DNA of 64,000 nucleotides from Acidimicrobiia bacterium (GCA_022820805.1 JAJEEV010000048.1:1-64000), one strand, 5' to 3'. Counted from the first letter of the stretch, positions 43,878 to 52,225 are shown. Translations and numbers: made by a program. Notes: generated by a model not told the origin, from the letters alone.

Positions 43878-45242
43878 TTACAAACGTGGGGTCTGAGCGT
43901 GGTGGTCGGTCCTGTGTTGGAAGGCCTCGCCCACGGCCACGAGGGTGCGGTCGGCGAACGGGCGCCCGATGACCTGGAAGCCGATGGGCATCCCGTCGCC
44001 GGCGAAGCCTCCAGGCAGCGCGATGGCGGGCAGTCCGGCCGCGTTGACCGGGAACGTGAACTGTGTCGTGGCCGGGATCAGGGGGACGCCTCCCAGCTCG
44101 ACCGCGCCATGGTCAAGCACCTGGTTGGGGGTGACGGGCGCGACGATCAGATCGACGCCCTGGTCCTCGAACACATCGAGGCAGGCGCGCTCGAAGGACA
44201 TCCGCCGGGCTTGGGCCGCGGCCAGCGCGGTGCCCGGAATCGCGGCGCCGGAGTCCATGATCGCTCGGGGCTCCTCGCCGATGAGCTCGTTGCTCGAGGA
44301 CCGCAGCTCCTCCAGGAGGGCAGCCGACTCCGCGAACACGATGGCGGCGCCCGCGTCGAAGTGCTCCGCAGTGTTCGGCACCCGCACGGTGCGCACCTCC
44401 GACACCACCGATCCGAGCACGTCGACGGCCTCCTCCAGCACCGCCCGAACCTCGGGATCGGTCTCGAACCCCTCGTAGAAGCCGGAGTCGGGCACTCCCA
44501 GCATGAGCCCTGCCGGCGCCTCGGCGCCTGCGAGCGGCGTCTTGGAGGAGTACGGGTCCCGGTCGGAGAATCCGGCCATGACATCGAGCAGTGCCCCGCA
44601 GTCCGCGGCCGTGCGGGCCATCGGGCCGACCGTGTCGTAGGTCCACGAGATGAGGTGGACCCCGTCGCGGGGAACCGCGCCGCGGGTGGTCTTGATGCCG
44701 GTCGTCCCGCAGCAGCTCGACGGGATCCGCACCGATCCCCCGGTGTCCGTTCCCAGCGCCCCGAACACCTGCCGGGCGGCGAGGCCGGCGGCGCTTCCCC
44801 CGGACGATCCGCCCGTCATCCTGGAGGGGTTCCATGGATTGCGGGACGCCGGGCACGACACGCCGTAGGCCAGCTCGTGGGTGTTGGTCTTGCCGATGAT
44901 CACCGCGCCGGCGGCCTGCAGCCGGCTCACGACGGTCGCGTCGTGGTCAGGGGTGAACCCCTCGAGGGCCGCGCAGTTGGCTTCAGTGGGAATGCCCCGG
45001 GTGAAGATCAGGTCCTTGAGCGCGATCGGCACGCCGTGCAGCGGACCGCTCACCCCGCCGCGGTCGAGCCGGGCGGCCTCGGCCAGCGCCCCGTCAGCCT
45101 GCACGGACGCGAATGCGCCGACTGAGGCGTCGGTGTGCTCGATCCGGGCGAGGCACGCCTCCACCAGGTCGGTCGCGGTCACCCTGCCGGCCCTGACTGC
45201 TCCGGCGGCCTCGGTGAGGCTCATCTGTGTCAGCTCGGTCAT
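43878..45242 (-). CDS. Amidase-signature hydrolase
   Basis: 454 residues of the amidase-signature family. The Ser-cisSer-Lys triad is intact: Lys in GVPIALKDL near residue 76, then MTGGSSGGSAAG near 142-150, and the nucleophile in GTDTGGSVRIPSS near 168-176. It hydrolyses a carboxamide to acid and ammonia in the cytosol (no signal peptide). Placement between an amide-type ABC importer and PaaK suggests an imported amide, perhaps an aryl-acetamide. It is not GatA in context, because no gatB/gatC are adjacent. It starts 21 bases after the ABC ATPase gene. Confidence 0.9.
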   Translation of the reverse strand: MTELTQMSLTEAAGAVRAGRVTATDLVEACLARIEHTDASVGAFASVQADGALAEAARLDRGGVSGPLHGVPIALKDLIFTRGIPTEANCAALEGFTPDHDATVVSRLQAAGAVIIGKTNTHELAYGVSCPASRNPWNPSRMTGGSSGGSAAGLAARQVFGALGTDTGGSVRIPSSCCGTTGIKTTRGAVPRDGVHLISWTYDTVGPMARTAADCGALLDVMAGFSDRDPYSSKTPLAGAEAPAGLMLGVPDSGFYEGFETDPEVRAVLEEAVDVLGSVVSEVRTVRVPNTAEHFDAGAAIVFAESAALLEELRSSSNELIGEEPRAIMDSGAAIPGTALAAAQARRMSFERACLDVFEDQGVDLIVAPVTPNQVLDHGAVELGGVPLIPATTQFTFPVNAAGLPAIALPGGFAGDGMPIGFQVIGRPFADRTLVAVGEAFQHRTDHHAQTPRL

Positions 45243-45263
45243 GGCTTGTTCCTCCTTGTCTTC

Positions 45264-45950
45264 TCAGATCAACAGCCGCCGGGCGACCCGGGCGGCCAGG
45301 CCGGGGTCCGCGGCCGGTCCGCCGTCGACGACCTCGCCCTTCTCGAGGACGATGAACCGGTCGGCGAGCCGCTTGGCCAGCTCAAGGTGCTGCTCGATCA
45401 GGAGCACTCCCCGCCCGGCATTCCTTGCCGACTCGATGTGATCGCCCAGCAATGCGACATTGGAGGGCTGCAGGCCCTCGGTGGGCTCGTCCATCACCAG
45501 CAGCGGCGCCTCCGTGGCCAGCGCGATGGCGGCGGAGAGCATCTTCTGCTCGCCGCCCGAAAGCGTGCCGGTGCGCTGGGAGCCCCGTCCGGACAGCGCG
45601 GGACCGAACGCGTCCAGTACCCGATGGTGGCTCTCGGAGCCGAAGCCGCTGAGACGGAGGTTGTCGCTGACGGTGAGAGCCCCGAAGAGCGGCCGTTCCT
45701 GGAAGGTCGCCCGCAGGCCTGCCCGTACCCGCCGCGAGGGGGGCAGCCGGGTGATGTCGACGCCGTCGAGGTGCAGTGAGCCGCCGGTGGCTCGCAACAC
45801 GCCCAGGACGGTCTTCACCAGCGTGGTCTTGCCCGCACCGTTGCGGCCCACCAGGGCGACGATCTCGCCGCTGGACACGGCGAAGCTCACGCCGTGGAGC
45901 ACGGGCACCGTTCCGTAGCCGGAGCGCAGCTCGGCGGCTTCGAGGCGCAT
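45264..45950 (-). CDS. livF: LivF-type ABC transporter ATP-binding protein
   Basis: 228 residues from the ATG at 45950, which overlaps the livMG stop by one base (TGATG). Walker A is GRNGAGKTT near residue 37, the signature is LSGGEQKM, the Walker B is LLVMDEPTEGLQP, and the switch is in EQHLELAK. All are typical of LivF in branched-chain amino acid/urea/amide importers. It pairs with the LivG domain fused to LivM upstream. Confidence 0.93.
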   Translation of the reverse strand: MRLEAAELRSGYGTVPVLHGVSFAVSSGEIVALVGRNGAGKTTLVKTVLGVLRATGGSLHLDGVDITRLPPSRRVRAGLRATFQERPLFGALTVSDNLRLSGFGSESHHRVLDAFGPALSGRGSQRTGTLSGGEQKMLSAAIALATEAPLLVMDEPTEGLQPSNVALLGDHIESARNAGRGVLLIEQHLELAKRLADRFIVLEKGEVVDGGPAADPGLAARVARRLLI

Positions 45951-47683
45951 CAGTCGCCCACTCCCCCGTACACGGCCGCCACTTCGGGGGCGTCCTCGAG
46001 CTCCGCGACGGTGCCATCGGCGAGCAGCGAGCCTCGGGCCAGCACGGTCACGCGGTCGGCGACGGCCCGGATGAACGCCATGTCGTGCTCGACGATCAGG
46101 ACCGGCAACCGGTAGTCGGTGTGCACCTCCCGCAGAAGTTCGGCGGCCGCGAGGCTCTCCGACGCCGTCATGCCGGCCGTCGGCTCGTCCAGCAGCAGCA
46201 CTCGGCAGTTCCCGGCCATCGCCATAGCGATCTCCAGCCACTGCTTGTCGCCGTGGGAGAGGCCCCCGGCGCCGGCGTCGAGGCGTGCGTCGAGTCCGGT
46301 GCGCTCCAGGATCCGCAGCGACGCCTGCGGCACCCGGGCCACCGAGGAGGCGAGGCTCAAGCGCCAGGGAGACGGGTCGGCTCCCCACGCGGCCACCGCG
46401 ATGTTCTCGCCCACCGACAGGGAGTCGATGACCTGGGGCGACTGGAACTTGCGGCTGACGCCGTGACGAGCGAACTCCCAGGCCTTCAGGCCGGTGCAGT
46501 CCCGGCCGAGCATGGTGATGGAGCCGCCCTGACAGGCCTGCTGGCCGCACAGGATGTCCAGCAGGGTGGACTTGCCCGCGCCGTTGGGTCCGATGAGGCA
46601 GCGCAGCTCCGGCTCGTCCATGGTGAGCGTGACCCCGTCGAGAGCTCTGAAGAAGCCGTAGCTCTTGTCCACACCGGTCGCCTCGAACACCGCTGCGGCG
46701 TCACCGGCCGCCGGCAGGGCGGCGAGCAGTCCCGGGTCCCGGCTGCGCCGGGCCGGACGTCCGACCACCCGCAGCAGGCTCGGAACAAGTCCCTCGGGGA
46801 CGAGGGCGACGGCGGCGACGAAGATGGCGCCCGTCGCGAGCGTCCAGTACTGCAGCCACACGTCGGCGAGGGTCGCGGTGGCGAAGTTGATGGCCAGAGA
46901 GCCGACGACCGGCCCGATGATCGTTCCCCGTCCCCCGACGAGCGTCCACAGCACGACATTGGTGGCCAGGGCGAAACCGAAGATCTGCGGCGAGACGAAG
47001 CCGGTCCGGTGCACATAGAGCGCGCCGGCCAGACCGGCGACCGCGCCTCCGACGGTGAACACCCAGACCTTCAGGGCGACGGTGTCGTAGCCGAGCGCCT
47101 CCATGCGACGCTCGTTGTCGCGGACGCCGATGAGCACCGCGCCGATGGGCCGGCGCACAAGCAGACCCACTGCGACGACGACGAGGACCGCCAGGACCGA
47201 GATGAACAGGTCCTGGGCGCCGTCGGACCACTCCGACCCGAACGCGGTGATGCGGGGGACATCGGTAAGGCCGTTGAAGCCGCCGGTCACGTTGCGCCAC
47301 TGCTCCGCGACCTGCTCGAGGGTGAGCGACAGCACAAGGGTCAGCAGCCCGATCACGACCGGCGTGGGGCGGCGCCGGAACGCGGCCACTCCCACACCGG
47401 CTGCCACGGCCGCGCCGATCAGGGTCGCCAGCAACAGCGCCGGCAAGCTGAGAGAGGGTGCGGCGGCCGCGAGACGGGCAGTGGCGTAGGCCGCGACGCC
47501 GAAGGGAAGCAGCTGGCCCAGCGACAGGATCCCCGCGTAGCCCCACACCAGGTCGAGGCTCACCGCCAGGACGGCCAGGCTCAGGAACAGCGACAGCTGG
47601 CCGGCCCGGAAATCGCCCAGCCCGACGCTGGCCGCCGCAACGACCAGGACGGCAACGCCACCCGCACTCAGCGGCCGTTTCAT
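45950..47683 (-). CDS. LivM-LivG fusion: ABC permease joined to its ATPase
   Basis: 577 residues from the ATG at 47683, which overlaps the livH stop. Residues 1-320 are a LivM permease (about eight helices, GYAGILSLGQLLPFGVAAYATA, IGVRDNERRMEALGYDTVALKVWVF, GGRGTIIGPVVGSLAINF). After a short linker, residues 340-577 are a LivG ATPase with GPNGAGKSTLLD, the LSHGDKQW signature, VLLLDEPTAGM and EHDMAF. In most genomes these are two genes. The fusion fixes one ATPase per LivM and presumably assembles with LivH and LivF. Confidence 0.93.
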   Translation of the reverse strand: MKRPLSAGGVAVLVVAAASVGLGDFRAGQLSLFLSLAVLAVSLDLVWGYAGILSLGQLLPFGVAAYATARLAAAAPSLSLPALLLATLIGAAVAAGVGVAAFRRRPTPVVIGLLTLVLSLTLEQVAEQWRNVTGGFNGLTDVPRITAFGSEWSDGAQDLFISVLAVLVVVAVGLLVRRPIGAVLIGVRDNERRMEALGYDTVALKVWVFTVGGAVAGLAGALYVHRTGFVSPQIFGFALATNVVLWTLVGGRGTIIGPVVGSLAINFATATLADVWLQYWTLATGAIFVAAVALVPEGLVPSLLRVVGRPARRSRDPGLLAALPAAGDAAAVFEATGVDKSYGFFRALDGVTLTMDEPELRCLIGPNGAGKSTLLDILCGQQACQGGSITMLGRDCTGLKAWEFARHGVSRKFQSPQVIDSLSVGENIAVAAWGADPSPWRLSLASSVARVPQASLRILERTGLDARLDAGAGGLSHGDKQWLEIAMAMAGNCRVLLLDEPTAGMTASESLAAAELLREVHTDYRLPVLIVEHDMAFIRAVADRVTVLARGSLLADGTVAELEDAPEVAAVYGGVGD

Positions 47684-48534
47684 ACAACCGCTCCGGCCGG
47701 GGTGGGGCGCCGGAACTGCAGCACCAGCACGGCCAGGGCCAGCGATGCGATCTGGGCCCACACCGCGTCGTAGAAGTGGATGACGCCGGTCTGGACCGCG
47801 GCCACCACGAACGCTCCCGCGGCCACACCCCAGAGCCGGTTGTAGCCGCCGACTATCACCACGAGGAAGGCGCCGGGAAGGTAGGCGAGCCCGGCCTGGG
47901 GCTCGACCGCGCCGAGCGGCGCCACCAGGGCTCCCGCGATCCCGGCGGTGGCCGCGCCCACACCGAACGCGCAGAGGTTGGTGACTCCCGTGCGGATTCC
48001 CGCCGACTCGGCCAGATCGCGATCGGCGACGATCGCCCGTACGACGAGACCGAAGCGGGACCGGGTGAACGCGAGCAGGGTGGCCGCCACGACCCCCGCC
48101 ACGATCACGATGAGCAGGTATCGGTACGTGGGGAACAGGACGCCGAAGGCCCTGGTGGCCCCCGGCACGGGGTTCGGGACGCTCTGGAAGTCCTTGCTGA
48201 ACACGAGCTCGGCGATCTGTCGCAGGCACACCGACAGCCCGAAGGTGGCCAGGATGGTCAGCTCCGGCCGGCGGTGGATGCGCCGGATGAGACCCACCTC
48301 GATCACCACGCCGACAACGAACAGCACGACCGCGGCCAGGGGCAGGCTCAGCCAGTGGCTGAGTCCGTTGGTGTGCGCGACGTAGGCCACGTAGGCGCCG
48401 AGCATGACGAACTCGCCGTGGGCGAGGTTGATCACGCCCATGAGACCGAAGACGATCCCGAGCCCGAGCGCGACGATTGCGAGGATCGCGAAGAGGCTGA
48501 CGCCGTTGAGCAGTTCGAGTGTCAGCGCGTCCAA
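47680..48534 (-). CDS. livH: LivH-type ABC transporter permease
   Basis: 284 residues with about eight membrane helices. LivH features are GLGIVFGLMGVINLAHGEFVMLGAYVAY near the N-terminus, RPELTILATFGLSVCLRQIAELVF, MRAIVADRDLAESAGI-type coupling helix (VRAIVADRDLAESAGIRT), and LPGAFLVVIVGGYNRLWGVAAG. It forms the translocation path with the LivM domain. It follows the substrate-binding protein gene by 112 bases. Confidence 0.93.
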   Translation of the reverse strand: MDALTLELLNGVSLFAILAIVALGLGIVFGLMGVINLAHGEFVMLGAYVAYVAHTNGLSHWLSLPLAAVVLFVVGVVIEVGLIRRIHRRPELTILATFGLSVCLRQIAELVFSKDFQSVPNPVPGATRAFGVLFPTYRYLLIVIVAGVVAATLLAFTRSRFGLVVRAIVADRDLAESAGIRTGVTNLCAFGVGAATAGIAGALVAPLGAVEPQAGLAYLPGAFLVVIVGGYNRLWGVAAGAFVVAAVQTGVIHFYDAVWAQIASLALAVLVLQFRRPTPAGAVV

Positions 48535-48646
48535 GTGCTCTCGCTCCGGTGTGTGCTGCGCTCAGGGTTCGAGCCGGTGCGGGCGCCTGCAGGACGCGGC
48601 GCCCGCACCGGCTCTCAAGGGGCTGCTGGGCGGGCCGCTTCCCCGA
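48535..48646 (-). terminator. GC-rich hairpin between binding-protein gene and livH
   Basis: The 112-base gap contains inversely related GC-rich segments (GGTGCGGGCGCC and GGCGCCCGCACC, around 48577-48611). These form a 12-bp stem with a short loop, an attenuator-like structure that often keeps binding protein expressed above the membrane components. Confidence 0.6.
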
Positions 48647-50074
48647 TCAGGCCGGATCGCAGGTCTCGTCGGGCTCCACCGACGGGAACGACTGCACGAT
48701 CAGCTGGGAGCCGTCCTGTTGGATCTCGGCCACGTAGATCGGCTGAGCCAGATGGCGGCTGCCGGTGATGGTGATCTCGCCGGTCGGTGTGGTCATCGAC
48801 AGCCCCTCCATGGCGGCCGCCACCGCGGCGGTGTCGGTGGTCCCGGCTGCGTTGGCCGCGGCCGCATACAGCAGCGCGGCGTCGTAGATGTGCGAGCTGA
48901 ACGTCATGTGGGGCGCGGCGTCGGCTCCGAAGCGCTCGAAGTAGCGGGCCACGAAGTCGTTGTTGAGGGCGCTGTCCACCTCCTTGAAGTAGCCCAGCGT
49001 GACCCGCATGCCTGCGGTGACCGCCGGTCCCATGGCTCCGAGGACGTTCTCCTCGTAGATGTTCGCCAGGCGCGGGATGGCGTCCTGGCCGATGCCGAAG
49101 TCCACGGCCTGGGTCTCGAATGCGATGGCGTCTCCACCGACCAGCGCCGGGAAGATCAGGTCGGCGCCGGATCCGGCGATTATCTGCGCCACCGACGAGA
49201 AGTCCTGGGTGCCCAGCGGGACGTACTCCTCGCCGACGACCTCGCCGCCCGCGGCCTCGATGTACTGGCGGGCCCACTCGAAGCTGCGCCGGGGCCACAC
49301 GTAGTCGTTGCCGAGCAGGAACCAGCTCCGGCCGCCGGTCTCCTCCATCATCCACGGGATGACCGGAGCCAGCTGCTGGCTGGGCACCTCGCCGGTGTTG
49401 AACATCACCGACGAGCACTCGCCGCCCTCGTAGAGGGCCGCGTAGATGTAGAGGACGTCGGCGTCCTCCGCGAGCGGCTTGGCAGCCTGGCGGGTGGCGC
49501 TGGAGTGGGTTCCGAGGACCACGTGCACGTTGTCGGAGTCGATCAGCTGCTCCATGGCCTGGCGCCCCACCGCGGGATCGGTGGCGTCGTCGGCCAGGAA
49601 CGTCTCGACGGGACGGCCGTTGATGCCCCCGGCGGCGTTGATGTCCTCCTCGATCAGCTCCGAGATGTTGGCTGTGGGCGGTCCGAAGACGCCGGCCGGG
49701 CCGCTGTTGGAGAACAGGATCCCGATCCGCACCGGCTCACCCGAGGGCGCAGCCGGCTCCTGGGCCTCTGCGGTGTCGGTGGGCTCCGGCTCGGCGGGAG
49801 CCTCGGTGGGCTCCGGCTCGGCGGGAGCCTCGGTCGTCTCCGGCTCGGCACCCTCCGGCTCGGCGGGAGCCTCGGTGGTCTCCGGCTCGGGCGCGTCGGT
49901 CGAGTCGCTCGGTTCAGCGGCGTCCGCGTCGGCCGCGGCCGGCGCCGCTGGAGCTGGAGCCTCCGTGTCGTCGTCGCTGTCTCCGCAGGCTGCGGCGACC
50001 AGCGCAAGCAACGCCACGAGCGAGGCCGCGAGCCATAGACGAGACCGCGAGCGGGAGTCCGGTACTGTTCTCAT
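48647..50074 (-). CDS. Amide/urea-type ABC transporter substrate-binding lipoprotein
   Basis: 475 residues from the ATG at 50074 with AGGAGGG upstream. A lipoprotein signal (LVALLALVAAACGD) is followed by an acidic Glu/Pro/Thr spacer of about 85 residues with 9-residue repeats (EAPAEPEPT). A Peripl_BP_5 domain of the AmiC/UrtA/FmdD type completes it: IGILFSNSGPAGVFG, ADDATDPAVG, HSSATRQAA, SWFLLGNDYVWPR, GEEYVPLGTQDF. The ligand is probably a small amide or urea-like compound. It is a paralogue of the cytoplasmic protein upstream (50184-51623), sharing all these motifs. Confidence 0.9.
   Translation of the reverse strand: MRTVPDSRSRSRLWLAASLVALLALVAAACGDSDDDTEAPAPAAPAAADADAAEPSDSTDAPEPETTEAPAEPEGAEPETTEAPAEPEPTEAPAEPEPTDTAEAQEPAAPSGEPVRIGILFSNSGPAGVFGPPTANISELIEEDINAAGGINGRPVETFLADDATDPAVGRQAMEQLIDSDNVHVVLGTHSSATRQAAKPLAEDADVLYIYAALYEGGECSSVMFNTGEVPSQQLAPVIPWMMEETGGRSWFLLGNDYVWPRRSFEWARQYIEAAGGEVVGEEYVPLGTQDFSSVAQIIAGSGADLIFPALVGGDAIAFETQAVDFGIGQDAIPRLANIYEENVLGAMGPAVTAGMRVTLGYFKEVDSALNNDFVARYFERFGADAAPHMTFSSHIYDAALLYAAAANAAGTTDTAAVAAAMEGLSMTTPTGEITITGSRHLAQPIYVAEIQQDGSQLIVQSFPSVEPDETCDPA
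49776..49895 (-). repeat. 27-bp tandem repeats encoding the EAPAEPEPT spacer
   Basis: At least two exact and two degenerate copies of a 27-base unit beginning GGTGGGCTCCGGCTCGG in the linker of the binding lipoprotein. Copy number is likely variable between strains. Confidence 0.75.
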
Positions 50075-50095
50075 CACAAAGCCCTCCTATATGTG

Positions 50096-50136
50096 AGCAG
50101 TTATTGACATATTGTCGGATAGGAGGGGCGCGGTCA
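50096..50136 (-). promoter_or_regulatory. Candidate promoter of the binding-protein/ABC operon
   Basis: On the minus strand TTGACC is followed after 17 bases by CAATAT, and the latter lies in a GACA-ATA-TGTC dyad. An 8-base word TATTGACA from this spot also occurs upstream of arsR (52015-52022, opposite orientation relative to the gene), a possible shared regulator site. Confidence 0.4.
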
Positions 50137-50183
50137 AGTCCCCGGCGAACGCCGCTGAAACAAGCAGGCGGGTTTGGCCTGCG

Positions 50184-51623
50184 CTAGGACGCTTGGGTGG
50201 CGGCGGGGAGTTCGTCCAGGACCCGGACGCCCGACGCGGTGGCCTCGCCCAGCAGCAGGGACTCGAGGCGTCCGCCGCGGGCGCAGCGACGGGGACCCTT
50301 GAAGCTGGACTTGCGCAGCCCGCTGAGCAGCGCGGTGGGATCGGTTCCCCCGCCGGCCCGGCACGAGCGGGCCCAGGTGTGGATCGCCTCGTACACGCCC
50401 TCCGCGGCCGCCGACACGGGCGGGGAGCAGGAGCCGAAGCGGTCGGCGTAACGGCGCAGGAACTCCCGGTTCTCCGAGGTGTCGAGGGCCACGAAGTAGC
50501 CCAGCGCGTTCCAGGTTCCCTCGCCGGACTCGCCGAGATGCTCGACGACGGCGTCGTCCATCAGCGGTGCGAAGGTCCGGATGCTCTCTCGGAGGCCGTG
50601 AGCGGCGAAGTCGCGCTGGAAGCAGACATGGTCCTGCCCGACGAAGCTCGACACGACATGGTCGACCCCGCTTCGCTGGATGGCGGCCAGTACCGGCTCG
50701 AAGGTCTGTGATCCCAGGGGCAGGTAGCCCTCGCCGGCGACGTGGCCGCCCATGCGCTCTATGACAGCCCTGGCGGTGGCGCCGATCGCTCGGGGCCACG
50801 AGTAGTCGTTGCCGGCCAGGAACCAGCGCGATCCGCCCGTCTGCGCGGCCATGCGGGGCAGGGCCCGGTGGAGTTGGTCCAGCGGTGTCTCGCCGAAGCG
50901 CACCAGCAGCGGGTGCGGCGCGGTCGGCTCGCTGGTCGGGGTGTACAGGTAGGGGATGCCCTCCGCGACCGCCATGGGGGCCGTGACCGCGTAGGTGGCC
51001 GACGAGTGCATGCCGACCACCGCGGCCAGGCCCGGCGTGCGGCTCAGACGGCGCATGGCGATCGCGCCGACCCCCGGGTCGGTGGCGTCGTCGGCGACGA
51101 CGAGCCGGACGTTGCGGCCCATCACTCCCCCGTCGGCGTTGATCTCCTTCACCGCCAGCTGAGCGCAGTTCACCGTCGAGCGGCCCAGGATCCCGGCCGC
51201 GCCCGACAACGAGATGAGCAGCCCGAGAGGCACCTGCCGCAGTCCGGCCTCGTAGCCGTCGAGCAGGCCCAGCTCAGCGCCGAGACGAGCCACCTCGCCG
51301 TCGTCGATCGTGATGCGGACCCGCAGCCGCGTGCCTCCGGTGTCGAGCGGGTCGAAGCGGCACACAACCCGGCCTGCCCACGGGGTCTCGTGGATCAGGT
51401 CGATGCGGCGGTTCGGCTGGTACGACAGCACCCGGGCGGTGCCCGGCGAGCGGGCCAGCCCCCCGAGGGGGAGGGCCAGGCGGACCAGCGAACCGGGCCT
51501 CAGCCGCGGTGCCTCGGCTCCGAACAGCCAGCCCAGCGACGGATCGCCGCTGCCGAACAGCGCGAACAGCTCGCTCGGGCCGACCGCCAGCTGCGTCTCG
51601 TTGTTGAGGACGAGCTCACCCAT
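50184..51623 (-). CDS. SRPBCC domain fused to a cytoplasmic AmiC/UrtA-like ligand-binding domain
   Basis: 479 residues without signal peptide or membrane helix. Residues 1-125 read as an SRPBCC/AHSA1-like domain (VGPSELFALFGSGDPSLGWLFGAEAPRLRPGS, then GTARVLSYQPNRRIDLIHETPW). Residues 130-470 are a type I periplasmic-binding fold of the AmiC/UrtA branch (ADDATDPGVGAIAM, VGMHSSATYAV, SRWFLAGNDYSWPR, GEGYLPLGSQTF). They are paralogous to the exported binding protein next door. AmiC of Pseudomonas is a known cytoplasmic member that controls amidase expression. The gene is 10 bases after arsR. I infer that it senses the transported ligand in the cytosol and modulates ArsR or transcription. This function is not established. 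Confidence 0.8.
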   Translation of the reverse strand: MGELVLNNETQLAVGPSELFALFGSGDPSLGWLFGAEAPRLRPGSLVRLALPLGGLARSPGTARVLSYQPNRRIDLIHETPWAGRVVCRFDPLDTGGTRLRVRITIDDGEVARLGAELGLLDGYEAGLRQVPLGLLISLSGAAGILGRSTVNCAQLAVKEINADGGVMGRNVRLVVADDATDPGVGAIAMRRLSRTPGLAAVVGMHSSATYAVTAPMAVAEGIPYLYTPTSEPTAPHPLLVRFGETPLDQLHRALPRMAAQTGGSRWFLAGNDYSWPRAIGATARAVIERMGGHVAGEGYLPLGSQTFEPVLAAIQRSGVDHVVSSFVGQDHVCFQRDFAAHGLRESIRTFAPLMDDAVVEHLGESGEGTWNALGYFVALDTSENREFLRRYADRFGSCSPPVSAAAEGVYEAIHTWARSCRAGGGTDPTALLSGLRKSSFKGPRRCARGGRLESLLLGEATASGVRVLDELPAATQAS

Positions 51624-51633
51624 GACAGCGGGA

Positions 51634-51996
51634 TCAGGCGCTGCGCTCTTCGGCCCGGTCGGAGGGGGCCTCCCCCGCCGCGGAGGCGTCCTGCACGGCT
51701 GAGGCCAGCTGCTCGAGTGAGTTCTGGTACACGGAGGTCAGGAAGGCCACCACCGCGTCCGCCGGGGTCGGCGTGACCGAGTAGTGCCTGAAGCGACCGT
51801 CGCGACGCTCCGACACCAGTCCGGCGAGACGCAGAATCCGCAGATGCGACGACACCGCGGTACGGCCCAGGGTGTCGAAATGGGCTGCGATCTCGCCCGC
51901 AGCGAGCTCCTCATGCTCGCCGATGAGGCTGAGGATGGCTCGACGCGTGGGATCGGCAAGCGCTGAGAAGATGGCATCGCTGTCAGAAGGAGACAT
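51634..51996 (-). CDS. ArsR-family transcriptional regulator
   Basis: 120 residues. The winged helix is ALADPTRRAILSLIGEHEELAAGEIAAHFDTLGRTAVSSHLRILRLAGLVSERRDGRFRHYSVTP. No ELCxCD-type metal site is seen in the recognition helix, so it is likely not a metal sensor. It resembles the ArsR proteins that pair with SRPBCC (AHSA1) partners. GGGAG precedes the ATG. It heads the leftward cluster and is divergent from the reductive dehalogenase-like gene across 229 bases, so could control both. Confidence 0.88.
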   Translation of the reverse strand: MSPSDSDAIFSALADPTRRAILSLIGEHEELAAGEIAAHFDTLGRTAVSSHLRILRLAGLVSERRDGRFRHYSVTPTPADAVVAFLTSVYQNSLEQLASAVQDASAAGEAPSDRAEERSA

Positions 51997-52175
51997 CGCC
52001 GCTCCCGTGTCGGCTTGTCAATACTTGCGCACACATCGTGCCACACCGGCGCGGGGCGTGTACATCCTCACCGGCCCGACCCCACCGCCGGCGAGCCGCG
52101 ATCGCAGCCGGCCGGAGTCTCCACCTGCCACGGGCTCGGCGGATCCGGCGCGGTATATTGCTGCCCCTACCCTGG

Positions 52176-52189
52176 CTGATCGCGATCAG
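52176..52189. promoter_or_regulatory. 14-bp perfect palindrome upstream of the reductive dehalogenase-like gene
   Basis: CTGATCGCGATCAG is self-complementary and extends imperfectly to CTGG...CCAG on both sides. It lies between a TATATT hexamer (52154-52159, a possible -10) and the ribosome site of the rdhA-like gene, an ordinary place for a repressor operator. Confidence 0.5.
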
Positions 52190-52225
52190 ACCAGCGTCAA
52201 CTGCCTCCTCGCGAGGTAGGAGTCC

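Noticed and set aside
43878-45242. GatA subunit of the tRNA amidotransferase
   Set aside because: Shares the amidase signature, but gatB and gatC are absent and the neighbours are an amide-type importer and PaaK.
49776-49895. Tandem repeats as a CRISPR-like array
   Set aside because: Units are contiguous, in frame and encode the EAPAEPEPT spacer of a lipoprotein; there are no spacers.
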